Positions 1 to 18,237 of a DNA stretch of 64,000 bases are shown piece after piece. A program made the translations under genes and the position numbers. Source of the stretch: Rhododendron vialii (Eukaryota; Streptophyta; Magnoliopsida; Ericales; Ericaceae); NCBI RefSeq assembly GCF_030253575.1, contig NC_080564.1, forward strand, positions 5,376,501-5,440,500. The letters run 5' to 3'. The notes beneath the pieces were generated by a model, which did not search any database, was not told the origin of the DNA, and saw only the letters and a list, made by a program, of their open reading frames with translations. Each line of letters opens with the position of its first letter. Position 1 is the stretch's first letter.

Positions 1-1880
1 TAAAACAAACCACGATTAATTCCAGTCTAGTTTAGGTAATTGGTTGGATCATATTCATCATATGAATTGTCATTCTTCTCTCTCATTTTATTTCTTCTAC
101 TCAAAAGATTTTGCCTGCCCTACCATATATCTAGCCGCATTTATGGGCTTTTTTCAGGTGAATATTTCCACATGCACCATCGTGTCAAGTTTGAAAAACA
201 GGATTTGGCTTTGCACCTGATCGAAAATCATCACATGCATGTTCTCTAACCCCAATAGCGGACCGAAGACAAGACTTTCGGAAATTAATACCAACGCAAA
301 ATCAATCAGAAAGCTAGATTTTTCGGCTTTGTTCAAAAAAATTTACATTTGGACCATAATTTTTTTATTTTTCGATTTCTCTTGTCGAGTCGAACTAATA
401 ATCCACAATAAATTATAGTGAAACTAACAAATTAAGAAAAAAAACCAATTAAATTATTTAGCCAAAAGGCCCCTAAGTATTTAAGTGTGCTATAATAACA
501 CTCCTTATATCACATCTGAACATTACCGTGCACGTACGATTAAAATATTCGTGAAATCTCGATGAGATTCACATGTCATTACCTGATGTAGCCCTCGTAT
601 TTTTCATGAACAAGTCACCCGGATTTGAAGGGACCTAGATATTGGAAGGGAGAAACTTTGTCACGGAATAAGTTATTCACAGTCCCGCGCAATTTCGTCC
701 GTCCATTCATGTAATTAATAATTGAGATTGTTTTTCAATTTTGACCGATTAAAATTGCTTTTCAATTCGGACCATCCAAAATACTTTTGGACAGTCATAA
801 TTGGACTCCGTAATTACTTATTTACAAAACCCTCTGTAAATAAATTTTTCTCATATACAATTCCTTATCATATAGGTATGTCTTCATTTTCTTGAAAACT
901 CTATACATCTGAATATAATTAATAGGAAAACGCACACATCTCATATTTAGATGAAACAAATATCTAATCACTAATAGGGCTCTCGTCGTGTTCGGTTTGT
1001 TAAAAACTTTATTTCAGATTTACTAGTTACATAAATAAGCAAAAGTTATATAGCATCCATTTCGAAGCTTTTTAGTTTTCAAGCTATTCATTTTCGACTG
1101 ATATTACGTACACACAAGAATATTTAAGAGTGAAACAAACGCCACTAATCATTAAAGGGCAGTCTTCGTGCTATAATATTAATCAACTAGGGTTTGCGCT
1201 GAACACAATTAAAATGAATTACGAAACTGTTGACTACCCCAGCCTACGAAGTTGATTTATACTCTTTGTAGTGTGGCCGGATATGAAACAGGATTAGACT
1301 TTTATTTCTCATAATTAGTGCATTTCTTAGGTAACAGAATTTCTTTGATATGTTTAGTATTCTCCCATATCAAAAAAATGTGTAAAATTTAAATGGAATG
1401 TAGAATAAAAGGTGGAGATTTATGTAGATGGAATAAAATTGGACCGTTGGATTTATGTAAGACATAAGATTAAAAATTGAGCTCCGATTAACTCGATCTT
1501 TACCAAAAGAATTCCAGATTTCGGCCCTGAAAACAACATTCTCAACACCTTCAACTAACTTGTACGCATACGATAAATATCCTGTCAATGCCAAAATATC
1601 CAAGTGAACGAGATCTCGAAAGGAGCCGTAGGGATTAGTCTCGTACGTACGTGCACAAGGAATTATGTAGGGTCTCTCTGCTCCTTCGAGGAAAAGGATG
1701 TGTTACGTACAACATTGGTATAAGTACGAGTATATTGCAAGAGTCCGTCTTGACACTTGTCAAGGTTTCTAATGGATTGCTTGCATGCATACGAAATGGA
1801 AATAGTTAAACAGAACTACAGAAGCAGCCAAACTGAAAACAATCGAACTATATGGCTCGTGTATGCACAGTACTCTACAA

Positions 1881-1882
<2 letters not shown>
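1..1882. other. AT-rich intergenic DNA, no gene seen
   Basis: No ORF here has protein-like composition and none resembles a known family. At about 331-480 there is a fragment resembling one arm of the hairpin elements found further on (7307-7665 and 48811-49010). Otherwise I see nothing. Confidence 0.6.

Positions 1883-1935
<53 letters not shown>
1883..1935. repeat. (AT)n microsatellite
   Basis: About 26 uninterrupted AT dinucleotides directly before the foldback element that starts near 1941. TA-rich runs are common insertion targets for MITEs. Confidence 0.95.
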
Positions 1936-1938
<3 letters not shown>

Positions 1939-1940
1939 TT

Positions 1941-2288
1941 AGGTTCCAGTGAGGGATCCCTCATTTTATTAAAATGAGGGACTCCCCTTCCCGATTGAAT
2001 TTCGATGATCCGAGCCGTTCAAAGTGATCAAAACGTGATTTTAAGGGTCCCCGTGAGAAATCAGCAAAAAAAATGACCGGGAAGGGCTTCATCCGAGCAA
2101 TTTTCATTGAATGGTTAAAAAAACTGCTCGGATGACACCCTTTCCGGTCATTTTTTTTGCTGATTTCTCGTGAGGACCCTTAAAATTACGTTTTGCACAC
2201 ATTGAACGGTTCGGATTTTCAAAATTTAATCGGAAAATGAAAGTCCCTCATTTTAACAAAATGATGGATCCCTCACTTGAAAATTCCT
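1941..2288. mobile_element. Foldback MITE, about 350 bp
   Basis: The left half (GAGGGATCCCTCATTTTA near 1951) is the inverted complement of the right half (TCCCTCATTTTAACAAAATG near 2242). The two arms pair over almost the whole length around a short centre near 2105-2125. A related element with the same internal arms (CGAATTTCGATGATCCGAGC) lies at 52355-52860. There is no coding capacity. No clear target-site duplication was found because the left flank is the TA microsatellite. Confidence 0.75.
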
Positions 2289-2653
2289 CTATATGTATAT
2301 ACACACACATTCTGCTTATTTTTGTTAAAATTTGTAAAATACAAACGCGTAATAAATTAAAAAAACAAGTTCACAAGAGAATAAACCATTTATGTGGTTG
2401 ATCACCTGATCATATGGATTACGTCAACAGTCGCTACAACTTTACCGAGATGAATTAGGAAAATGATTTAATGCACTATAGGCGTGTTATCCTAAAATGT
2501 ATTGCTGGGGTTACAAGTTTAAGAAAGAACAAGATTCGCCTCACATTCGAAATGCGTGTAAGATGGCTCGGAATACCCCGTATTATAAAAAAGAAAAGAA
2601 AAAAGGAAGCTTCACGTGATATCAAACTTCATAGTGCATTTCAACTTCCACCT

Positions 2654-2663
2654 CTATATATAG
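2654..2663 (+). promoter_or_regulatory. TATA box of the polygalacturonase gene
   Basis: CTATATATAG lies about 55 bp before the chosen ATG at 2709. An upstream in-frame ATG at 2667 falls only a few bases after the TATA box, so it would precede the expected transcription start; this is why I prefer 2709. Confidence 0.6.
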
Positions 2664-2708
2664 ACCATGAATATCCTCTCCTCAATCACCTCTCTCTCTC
2701 ATAAAAAG

Positions 2709-5563
2709 ATGAATCCAGCATTTATGATTTTCAGTGCTTTCCTTGTCTGGTTTTTGAACTATGAAACTTGCATTGCTGGAGAAGGGAAAGCCAAAAACCA
2801 ATCCATCCTTTCTTTAAGCCAAGGGCGTAGTCATGGCGGTAGCCACCGCAAAGGCGGCCGGGTTTGGAGGTTGATGAAAGAGAGTGACACCGCACAAGCA
2901 GAGCCGACGACGATGGAGCAACAAAATGGTGGCAAGTCGGCCACCTTTAATGTGTTGGACCATGGGGCCAGAGGTGATGGTAAAACAGATGATTCAAAGG
3001 TGACAAATACAATTTCTTACTATCAGAAATGGGGGAAATGGTTTGCTCTGAAAAATGACAACTTGTTAGCTTCTTTCAAAAGAAATATTTGCACAACACT
3101 TCTCAGAACTGTTTTCTGGAAGACAAAATCATGCCAAATTGATTTTCCGGCTAAATAGTGTCCAAAATTTTGAAGGAATCATTTTGGTATCTTTCCAACT
3201 TGTTCTTCTCAATTCGATTTTTACTTTCTTTCTAATAAAACTACTCAGTTTAGTTTCTGTATTACCGGAAAAGTAAATAGACAAGAAGCTAATTAAAGAT
3301 GATACCTGCCTTTATGTGAGTGCTTTTTTTCTCCAAATAAAAGCTCACATGGGTAATAACAGATATCAGAATGCATGGCAGGCGTTTGAAGCTGCCTGGG
3401 CGGATGCTTGTAAAGTGGTGGCATCAACGGTGGTGGTGCCGTCAGGGCATGTGTTCCTACTCAACCCCATCTCTTTCTCAGGCACTAACTGCGAACCGAA
3501 CATTGTTTTTCAGGTGTCTATTAATTGGAAATTATATTGAACATAGTATGTGCTCTAGCGGTTTGATAAGTCATCTAGCTCTTCAAACTTCAAAGATTTA
3601 TACCTGAGGTTAATTTGTCTGCAGCTGGATGGTAAGATTATTGCTCCAACAAGCTCTGCAGCCTGGGGATCTGGTCTCCTGCAATGGCTTGAATTCACGA
3701 AGCTCAACGGGATTACCATCAGAGGTAGTGGTACCATCGACGGCCAAGGTTCAGTATGGTGGAATGAATCACCCGTGGACAATCCCACAAACGATTTAGA
3801 ATCATCTGCATCTTCAGCAAAAGAATCAAACTATAGCAGCTCACAGGAGGTAAACTACCCAAACTTTGTTCAGACTTAAGACGGAGTTCGAACCTGAAAT
3901 AATGGGTGAAAAGCACAACTGATCAATAGAAGTTGTTTAACCCAAGTCCAACTAGTTTATACCTGTTTGGGTCATGACTTTTGCCCTCGATCATAAAAAT
4001 GTTCTAGACTTCTTCAGTTCAAATAGGATTGAGTTGAAATTCGTATCATGAAAAGTCAATCAGAATACGAATAAATGCTTATGACTAACCCAAAGGAGTT
4101 GAAATTTTTATTAAGATACGACACAAAAATGAAACCCCATAAAAAGCTTGCCAGGCCAACGGTTTTTCTAGAACTAAGCAGCCATTGCCACATAAGAACT
4201 GGCACAGTGAACTAACGGTGCCTTCTGATTGCTCCAACGCCTGGCAGGTGAGTATTGAGGCCGCTGGAAAGATGCCAAGCACCAGACCAACAGTAAGTAC
4301 CACTTACTACACCTATTATAACAGTTGTTCTTCTTTTAATTCTATCATGTTCGTTCGTCTGACATAATCGTATTAACCTATTGACATCTGCATTAAGTAT
4401 TACGACACTGAAATTTGCTTGTGGTTGTGCAGGCACTCAGATTCTATGGTAGTTCACATGTTACAGTGACCGGAATAACAATCCAAAGCAGCCCAAAAAC
4501 TCACCTCAAATTCGATGCTTGCACGGCTGTTCAGGTTTTTGATGTGCGTGTTTCATCCCCCGGTGACAGTTCTAATACAGATGGAATCCACCTGCAGAAT
4601 TCTAAAGATGTTGTCATCTACAGCACTACTATTGCTTGTGGTAATTCTACAAATGCAATATATGGGTGTTTATCTTTTCCATGTCACAGTATAGAACACA
4701 GCGGCAAACATTTCTAGGAAGCAGGGCAAATCTCCCCGATAACAAGAAAGTTCTGTTTTCCATTTGTGTAACTACAGGAGATGACTGTGTCTCCATCCAG
4801 ACCGGATGCTCAGGTGTATACATACACAATGTGAATTGCGGACCTGGACATGGAATCAGCATTGGAGGGCTAGGAAGAGACAACACCAAAGCTTGTGTCT
4901 CAAACATTACTGTGAGAGACACCGCAATTCATGACACGTTAACAGGTGTAAGGATAAAGACATGGCAGGTACATAAACTACCCCTCGTCCTTCTTCTCCA
5001 GTCATAAGAAACAGAAATATCTACGTAAATTACTGCATATAAATCTGCAAATCACCCCAGAAATTTGGGCATGGGCTTAGTCTCCCTTGAGAGCTTACTC
5101 AAAAACCTTTGATATTCTTTCTTCTGGATATAACCATTGACAAAAATTCATTTGGGCGCTACTGTAGGGCGGTTCAGGCTCTGTGCAAGGAATCATGTTC
5201 TCCAATATTCAAGTTTCTGAAGTTAAAATTCCAATCATGATAGATCAATTTTACTGTGAAGGGAGCAAGTGCCAAAACAAAACATCAGCAGTGGCTGTCT
5301 CAGGCATATCATACCAAAATATAAAAGGGACTTACACTGTAAAACCCGTACATTTTGCATGCAGCGACAACTTGCCATGCACAGGCGTAACCTTAAACAC
5401 TATAGAGCTCAAAGCACTTCAATCAGAAAGCAACAAATTGAGTGGACCATTCTGTTGGCAGACATATGGAGAGTTAAAAACCGTCACGACCCCTCCAATT
5501 GACTGTTTGAAGATGGGCAAGCCAAAAAGTAATCAAATTCAGTCTAATGTGGACTCATGTTGA
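2709..5563 (+). CDS. Polygalacturonase (glycoside hydrolase family 28), secreted
   Basis: The enzyme hydrolyses alpha-1,4 galacturonan in pectin in the cell wall. Seven exons: 2709-2999, 3382-3513, 3625-3849, 4248-4292, 4433-4640, 4778-4968, 5168-5563; all introns are GT-AG and the joined frame gives 495 aa, usual for plant members. Residues 1-23 form a signal peptide (hydrophobic [12 protein letters not shown]). A basic Gly/Ser/His stretch follows, as in PGX-type enzymes. GH28 hallmarks are all present: [10 protein letters not shown] (273-282), CGDDC with the paired catalytic Asp (300-304), [10 protein letters not shown] (322-331) and RIKTW (359-363). The fourth exon is only 45 nt; it was placed by frame, since earlier acceptors meet a stop codon. 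The closest type I recall is Arabidopsis At1g48100 (PGX3), from memory of motifs only. No neighbouring gene is obviously linked. Family call is firm; exon 4 is the least certain part. Confidence 0.93.
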
Positions 5564-7306
5564 ACTTAGATAAAGGTAATTTAGCACATATGTGTATGAG
5601 ATGACAGGTTTTATGGGGCACAATATTATGCCGTATAGGTGTGCCACAAGTCTTTATAGGAGTTATGCTTCTTCCTTGCTAAAGGTAGAGAGGTTCCTAG
5701 GACATTGAGGATGCAGGACTTCCCCTTATCTAGAGCATATTTTAAGCAAGAGTTTTATACTGTCCAGTCATCGGACATGTAATGCAGCCGCAGGTAAGCT
5801 ATTTAGATGACCTATTTGTTTTCGAATAAATAGTTTGAAGATATGGAGCTACATCCAAGGTTCTAATACCTAGAAACTATGCTAAAAACTGTTAACCTGA
5901 AAAGTGTGAAACAATGCTAATGCAAGTACGACAAAGGCTAGTTAAAGTACCCATACCATTGCATTTTTTGAACTTGATCTGTATTCCTGGTCTGCCCGTA
6001 CCTGCATCAAATAAATTGAGCATCGGGCTTTACATACTAAATGATCACACAAAATTGAGTGCAATAATGAAGCCAAAGCGGACACAGTCAAGCAGAAGAG
6101 AGGGAATGGTCCTTGAGAATGAAACCTGAAGGCTGAAGCATCAGCTGAAGCCCAGATCGAACTCATGATTTTTCCTAAAGCTGTAGCGACCTTGCTACTT
6201 GTCTAGAGCTATCTTCTCGGACCAGATTTTCAATAGTTTCTTCTATTTATTGCCCAAAACTTGTCGACAGTACCTTGAGCAAGAACCGATCAAACAATTC
6301 TTCCTAGTTCATTGCAAAGCCGATACATAATCACGACAATGACCAAGATGTTTGCAAATAAGTACCAACAATGGTAGATTGAGATGAAGTACTAAGGAGT
6401 GTATATAGCTTTTATACAAGTCAGGATGAGTATATATTTTAATTGCACAAACGGGTAACTTTCCTCCTTATATCCTTAACACGCCCATTCACATGTAGCT
6501 AGGCTATCTTTCCATAACCTATCTAAACTCATGCAAGTATTTAATAAGCCTTCAAGATTCGAACTCATGATCTATTGTCGAACTCATGATCTATTGTCTG
6601 CTCTGAATTCTGATACCATTTTTGGTTGTTAACCACCAACTCATAAAAACTTTAACCGTTAAAAGAGAGGTATAACTTCATATAACTTTTAATTTATACC
6701 CTTAACAGTATGGATAAGTTGTTTTATGGAGACAACTCTTTTCTGCAAATTAGCTGACATGTTGGCCATGTTCTATGATTTAGTCATAGTTGCAGATTTC
6801 ATACTAGCAAAATGAACAGAGTGATAGCACCATTTAAGGCGGCTACAACTCTCTGTTTAAGTAGATTATCAACACCTGGAATCAATAATACTACGCATAA
6901 ATTCATACCCCAGCAAAATACAAGTGCAATATATAATGTGCCAGCTGCTAGTATAGTTCACAAGCTAAGTGTAATCTTAATCCCAGGGGTTGACTTGGTG
7001 ATCAAAGGTCCGGGACTTAGGGGTAAAATCTTTGGTTTGAAACTTTGCTATCAACTTCTTTGGATTCGAAACCTCTCAGATGCTAGTTGACCGTTAGATT
7101 GGTGTCCCACGATTACGTGAAGCTACGTCTTTGTGTCCAAGTAAGTGAGGGACCCTTTAAACTACTCCGCTCTTAATTTTCGCTCTGTGCTCGCATTCTC
7201 AATCATGGCTCTCGTAAATTTTAGTCTAGAATATATTTCGAATACGCTTTTACGCTCGCGCTTTTGCTCTCGTTCATGCACGCGCATGCGAATTATGTGA
7301 CACCGT
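5564..7306. other. Intergenic, 3' side of the polygalacturonase gene
   Basis: The first few hundred bases are probably 3' UTR. Around 6541-6720 is a degraded repeat with a direct duplication (CGAACTCATGATCTATTGTC twice) and a stretch whose complement resembles the TGGTATCAGA primer-binding motif of LTR elements. An ORF at 6812-7090 has no recognisable content. No gene seen. Confidence 0.5.
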
Positions 7307-7665
7307 GTTCGGACAAATAAGCCACTTTGGCTTATTTTTTGTCCTTATTCAAATTTTTTTCGTATCACTTGGTTTATTGTCATTTGTTTTGGAGATTATT
7401 GCATCCTCACGTCAAGAGGAATCTAAAAAGTAAAAAAATTTGACCGAAATCCAATTTTTTTTGAATAAAGACGAAAAAAAATTAATAAGCCAATTTTTTC
7501 GTTTTTATTAAAAAAAAATTGGATTTCGGTCAAAATTTTTTACTTTTTAGATTCCTCTTGTCGTGAGGATGCAATAATCCCCCAAAAAATGACAATAAGC
7601 CAAGTGATATGAAAAAAATTTGAATAAAGACAAAAAATAAGCCATTATGGCTTATTTGTCCGAAC
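7307..7665. mobile_element. Near-perfect foldback element, about 355 bp
   Basis: The left end GTTCGGACAAATAAGCC is matched by GGCTTATTTGTCCGAAC at the right end, and the arms stay complementary to a short centre near 7480. RNA from either strand would form a long hairpin. It lies about 1.1 kb upstream of the ARF leader. Fragments of the same family recur near 331-480, 47316-47500 and 55780-55950. Confidence 0.8.
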
Positions 7666-7716
7666 GGGCAATGAGGGCAGTGGGGCCTAACGTCGACTAC
7701 CAATGTGGCAGGCCCT

Positions 7717-7876
7717 CCATATTTTTTTTTCAATTTAATCTAATCTATAAAAATGTTAAATTCAAAACAAACAGACAATGGAGTATGATTTGCACGCCAT
7801 ATCTTTTTTTCAATTTAATCTAATCTATAAAAATGTTAAATTCAAACAAACAGACAATGGAGTATGATTTGCATGA
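7717..7876. repeat. 80-bp tandem duplication
   Basis: An 80-bp unit (7717-7796, containing TAATCTATAAAAATGTTAAA) is repeated at 7797-7876 with a few changes. Non-coding. Confidence 0.85.
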
Positions 7877-8759
7877 CGCATATTTTATGGATAAACAAAC
7901 AAAATCTGATTTGAAAGAGTTGTAGAAAAGTCAAATTAAGTTTTAAGAATCATCTACGTTGATTTTTTCAATAAAATTTTTGATAAAATAATTTTTAGAA
8001 ACATAAATATGATAAAAGAATTGAATCAAATGCGTTGGCATATATACAAATTGCATTCGTACTGTTGATTTTCTATGTTAAAATTAAGTAATCAATACTT
8101 ACCCTTTTATGAATTATTAGAGTACAAAATTTATCTTAAGTACTGCAGTTTTAATAAATCAAATTACTAATTGGCTTATTGCCAATATAATTACGGGTTG
8201 AGCAAACGTTACAGAAAACAAAGACTAAAATTGAATCATTGTGAATTTGAAATTCGGACCCATATGCCACTCAAGTTAGTAAATTGTAGTGTTACGCTCT
8301 ACGCGCCTATTAGATTTTTCAAAGGATTCTAACTGAAAATTAATCGATAATAGTTGGAGTCACCATTGATATGTTAATCAAGTTTGAGTGATTTATTTGA
8401 GCAATATAAAAAAAAAGTCTAATAGTCTCTCTCATGTGCAGCTTCGTAGCATGCAGAGATATCAATTGACGAAATAAGAGAATTAACTTGGACGGTGACT
8501 CGACCACGTGATCAGGTGAGCCTAGCTCATCTCTTGTACCATTTTTGATATTGCTGGTCGTTCAAAGCCACAATTATGGGTGCACGTGATGCAATGTCAA
8601 CTGGACTTGGGGCCAAATTGGTTCAATCAATAGTTTTAGAGGCAAAAATGCGCTTTCAAAAATATTTCGGGATCAAAATGCCAAAAACTAAAATTTGGAA
8701 TCTATCGCGATTCGGGGGATCAGCTTAACCGTGGTTAATTTCCGTCAGGCCATTTATAA
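7877..8759. other. AT-rich upstream region of the ARF gene
   Basis: No gene seen. It presumably contains the ARF promoter. I could not identify a convincing TATA box, which would fit a housekeeping gene. Confidence 0.4.
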
Positions 8760-13822
<5,063 letters not shown>

Positions 13823-14330
13823 GGCTGTTGAGGATTTCATTTGATGCTGGAATTTTTGCTTATGCTGGGTTAGATCTTTTCGCCGTTCCTGGAGACAGCC
13901 TCTTTCTTTCATATTAGAGTGACAACGTTATTGTAATATGATTGGCTTGATACAATTTCAGAAACTACTTTGCCTGTTATATCACTGCTACTTTTTGGCT
14001 AATACTTTTAGCTTGTGATGACACTGTTATGGTCTTAACTATTACCATCTCTTTTGGAAAAGAGCAGCAGCAATTTGGATGGAATCTTGTGGGTATTTTT
14101 CCGGGAAATTTTTATCCTTGTAGTGCTTCTGATCTGTTTGAAGGCACTCTTTAAAGAGAAGCAGTTGAGCTGCAGAATGGTGTGTGTGCCTTTGGATTTT
14201 CCATTCTCCGGCCTTTGATATGGAAGATAATCTGTAGTAGTAGTAGTAGTAGTAGTAGTTGTTGTTTTACAAGAGAGGGAAATGGGTTCTTTTAGACATT
14301 GTAGGCCCCATCCCTTGCGTACACCGGTGT
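13823..14330 (+). other. Probable 3' UTR of the ARF gene
   Basis: Sequence after the ARF stop codon, containing a (TAG)n microsatellite at about 14234-14259. I cannot place the polyadenylation site. Confidence 0.45.
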
Positions 14331-17300
14331 TCAAAATTGACAATTTATTGCGTGCTCAACACGTCACGTGGTCTACCAATACCCCTTGGAGCCACACATT
14401 TTTGTGGGGTATAGATCTTGGGAATGCGTGGTGTTGAGAGGAGGTGGGGCACCAAAAAATATAAAGTAAAATAAAAACCTCTCTAATTAAGTCTTCCCCC
14501 TAAAGGCATAAACACCAAAAACAGCATTCAAGATGTGAAAATTGCAGACGTATCTTTTGGAACAAAGGCACTTGCCACTTGTAAGGGATCCTTGATTAGA
14601 AGCTCCACTTTTAATGTTGAGGCTAAATGCAAAGAGAATCAATGACAATACATATGATGGTTTTTTCATTTTTGAAATTCCTTTGTCGTAAAGACTGAAT
14701 AGAACATTGGTTCTATTATTATTATTATTATTATTATTTTGCTTTTGATAACTCAAGTGTTCAGGCCAGTTTACGCGAACTTCGACTAATTCAGCTTACA
14801 ATGGTTCTATTATTGATATGTTTTTAATTTTAATTTTTTTTGGTCAAGCAATATACATCATCGGGGGTTAGTTGGCGGTGTTAGAGTTAGCACGGGGGGT
14901 CCAGTGGCTATCTATAGCCCTGGCTCCCATAAGGCATGCTCTGTGGGGCTCAAACCCAAGACCTTCCATAAAGGGGAGGCAATGACTTACCAATTGTACT
15001 AAGCCGTGGTTTTTATTTTTTATTTTTTATCGGCAACTAAGCAGTGGTTGTTAATAAGTGCATAATTGTAGATTTATTTCTCATTCTTACATTGGATATG
15101 ACTATCTCAATTGGTCAAAAACCTTGGATTCACCTCTTGGCCTCGTATGTGAAATCCTTCCTCCGTCATTACCAAAGGCATAGAAAGGGTTACGAGTAGT
15201 TGCTAATTGTTTTTATATTTAATTTAATTTTTTTTTGAAATTTGTTCACAAAGAGGGATGGAGAGAGAAGGTTCTCTTCTCTTATGCCCTGTTCAATTGT
15301 ACGGAAAATACACCTTGCTAAAAATAATGAAAGTTCAGTTCTTTTTATCAAAAAAAATTGTCAACAGAACACACCTAAGATAATAAATTTCCTTCTCCTT
15401 TACTTCATATTTCCCAAAAAAAAATTTCTCAAAAAACATTCTCGACTGAACGGAGCCTTAGTTAGGGTTTCTTCCTCACCCTTTCCCAGCCCCCTATCCC
15501 TCCCTTGTTTTCTCCTCCCTTTCTTCCTTCTAGATCTGGAGACTTACCCTTTTCTCTCTTCTCTCTCATCTTAGTGAATTCTCCCCTACGAATTAAGATC
15601 TTCCCATTTTGCTTTATTTTTGGATTAACCACCCGTACTAATCTGTGGTTGATCTTGAGCCCCGGCAACCCAAGTTCCAGACAAGGGCGACGGTTGTGGA
15701 GTTAATTTCGATAGCAACGGTAGAGGTGACAGAAGTGACAACGAAGGCGGACAAGGTATTTTTAGCTTGATCATGCAGATCTTGATAAGTACATATCCAA
15801 AACCCATTCTTGAGAAGATTTGTACAACACTGCTTTTGTCATTTTGTGATATTTTGGTAGTTGAGTTAGGATTGTTATAAGCCTATGGCCTTTGTGGTTT
15901 TGTTTATAATTAGTTGTTGTAGTTGATTAACAAAAATGCTACTTGCACAACTGTTGTGTTAATTGTGTATGTAATTGACCGTCCAGATGTATTTGGACGG
16001 TCTAGATTTTATAAAAACTTTTCAAAGAAAAAGATTAATTTTTATGAGGAAGAATTTGAGCGAATCCTGACCATTTATTACAACAATGGACGGCTAGAGA
16101 TTGGTTTTGTGTGTAGCACTTTTGGTTGACTAAGCCCATGGTCGATGTGATGTTGTATCTGATTTAATTAATATTAGCTGCGTTTATGTTAGGAACACAG
16201 AAACATATACCGATAAATACCCCCGATCCACGCAATTAATACAAAAATTCTACAATCACACCCAAAATTACACACCCAAATACACATCCTCTCACAAAAC
16301 AAAAAGGTCCCACACCCATATTGCAGTGTGTGGGACCCTTGTGTTTTGTGAGAGGGTGTGTAACACGCAGTGTGTGTGTACCCTTGTATTTTGTGAAAGA
16401 GTAGTTCTACCTCCGCACCCAAAACACACACCCAAATACACACCCACACACACAAGTGTGTGGGTCCCACACACACTACAGTGTGTAATGTGTGTGAGTG
16501 TGTGTTTGAGTGTGGTCCTAGAATAATTGTTTGAGTTAGAGTAATGGAGTAGATTTTTTGATGTACTTTTTCGGTATCCATATTACAATTTTTTTTTTCT
16601 TTTTATAGTGCTAGACGACCTAATCCTTTATTAGCCACATAATGGACATGTGGTTAGGTTGCGTCTTTTTCTTCCTATTCACTTTCACAATAGAAATTAA
16701 AGTAGGCTTTACAGCTACACTAACCCCTCAATCATTATTCCTCTAAGCTCTAAATGAATCATCAACTTCAGTTTTCTCTATTTTTGGAAAGGAAAGAAAG
16801 TGATTTCTCTTCATTTGCTGCTATATAGTAGAAGACTAAATCTTTTTTTTTTTTACCAGCAAGCCTAAATCTTGTTTGTTGCCTTTAAAGCCTCATTTAG
16901 ACAAAGCTTCTAATCAACTTTTCAATTTGAGTTTTTGACATTTCATAAACAAATTTCCTTATTAGAACTAATTAACACTAATTACAAAACCAAAAGCCGG
17001 TTATGAAAAGCCATTAAAATTTGATCGACATTTATCTAAGCAATACATTTAGGGCAATGCTAATGCCACGATACATAACTATAGTGCCACAATCTTTCTA
17101 GGGGTGTGACGTTTTTACAAAACCAAAAGCCGGTTATGATGTTTTTGCCCTTGGGGTGGAGCCTCGGCGGCCATGGATGAAAAATAAAGAGAGAAGCAAG
17201 ATTTCTTCGAGAGAGAGAATTGAGGGTAAAAAAAGCAAATGGGATAAATGCTCGTGGCACTAGACAATTGTATTGTGGCGTTAGGGCCAGCCTACATTTA

Positions 17301-17899
17301 TCCTCTCATGTGACAACGGACCGGGTTTCAGGATTGAAATTTTCTAAAACACTTACACATGCTGTTGCGTCAGTGTTTGTGTCTGGCCGTAGCAAAATTG
17401 TAGTAATACTAACATACTCAATTACGGCGGAGTCCGCCGACCCACCCAATATATTGCTGCCATGGCGACAACACACTAACAAAGGTTATACAAGACGACA
17501 AAAATGTACTTCCTAAACCCTAAGATTTTCTTTAATAACTTGTACTTCCATAACCCTAATCAGCTCAACACCGTTGGTAAGTTAAAAGTTTGTGTGATCC
17601 ACATTAATTATTCAGTTAATTATAAATTAAGAGTGTTTTGGAGGCGCAAATTAATTTAAAGATGGTAATAACCCCATGAATTGTCTCTTTCAACTAGGTA
17701 GCCAACAACCGGCCGGTACTTTTTGTCATCTTAATTTAGTGCCGTAGACAAATTGCTTATCATTTGAATACTTATTGCCAGATTAGGTTAGAGGACATGC
17801 CAACTGGTCACCTCGATGGATATAATTTAGACAAATAAATCCAATTATTATGCCTTTTTAAAGATATTCAGGAATGGGATCCATGTAGTTCAATTCGTA
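14331..17899. other. Intergenic, repeats only
   Basis: Contains an (ATT)n run at about 14717-14738, a TE-like stretch at about 14850-15010 with a tRNA-like GGGCTCAAACCC motif, a probable MITE at about 15285-15470 (ends CCTGTTCAATTG and CGACTGAACGGAGCC), and a CACA-rich hairpin at about 16286-16356 whose arms are CCTCTCACAAAAC and GTTTTGTGAGAGG. No gene recognised. Confidence 0.5.
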
Positions 17900-18219
17900 G
17901 GAACATCTCCAATCTTTATCCATTTTTTCATTTAAATTTGGGTAAATATTTGAGTTAAAAACTCGATTTGGTAAGGCATCTCCAATGCTAAACCCATATA
18001 CCCATATTTTTACCTAAATTTATTATTGAATGACACACTTGTAATTAATAAAAGTGAAAATAGGGTTTGAAAAAAATGGATATGGGTTTGAGTCTCCTCA
18101 AATTTGGGTGAGAAAATAGGTAGAACTCAAAATGGATAGGCAATGGAAATGAATTTTTAGGCTTTTTACTCAAATTTTGGGTATGGGTAGTAAAATGGGT
18201 AAGGATTGGAGAGGTTCTA
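17900..18219. mobile_element. MITE, about 320 bp
   Basis: Inverted ends: GGAACATCTCCAATCTTTAT at the left, ATAAGGATTGG-like with GAGAGGTTC at the right (complement GAACCTCTCCAATCCTTA). A second CATCTCCAATGC motif lies inside. No clear target-site duplication. Confidence 0.65.
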
Positions 18220-18237
18220 ACCGTAGCTATAAGTTAA

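Noticed and set aside
2667..2708. Earlier in-frame ATG for the polygalacturonase
   Set aside because: Only a few bases after the TATA box, so upstream of the expected transcript start; it would also place a polar stretch before the signal peptide.
6812..7090. 92-codon ORF starting with ATG
   Set aside because: No recognisable domain, no leader or splice context, atypical composition.
16189..16581. 130-codon minus-strand ORF
   Set aside because: Translation of CACA repeats and a hairpin, low complexity.
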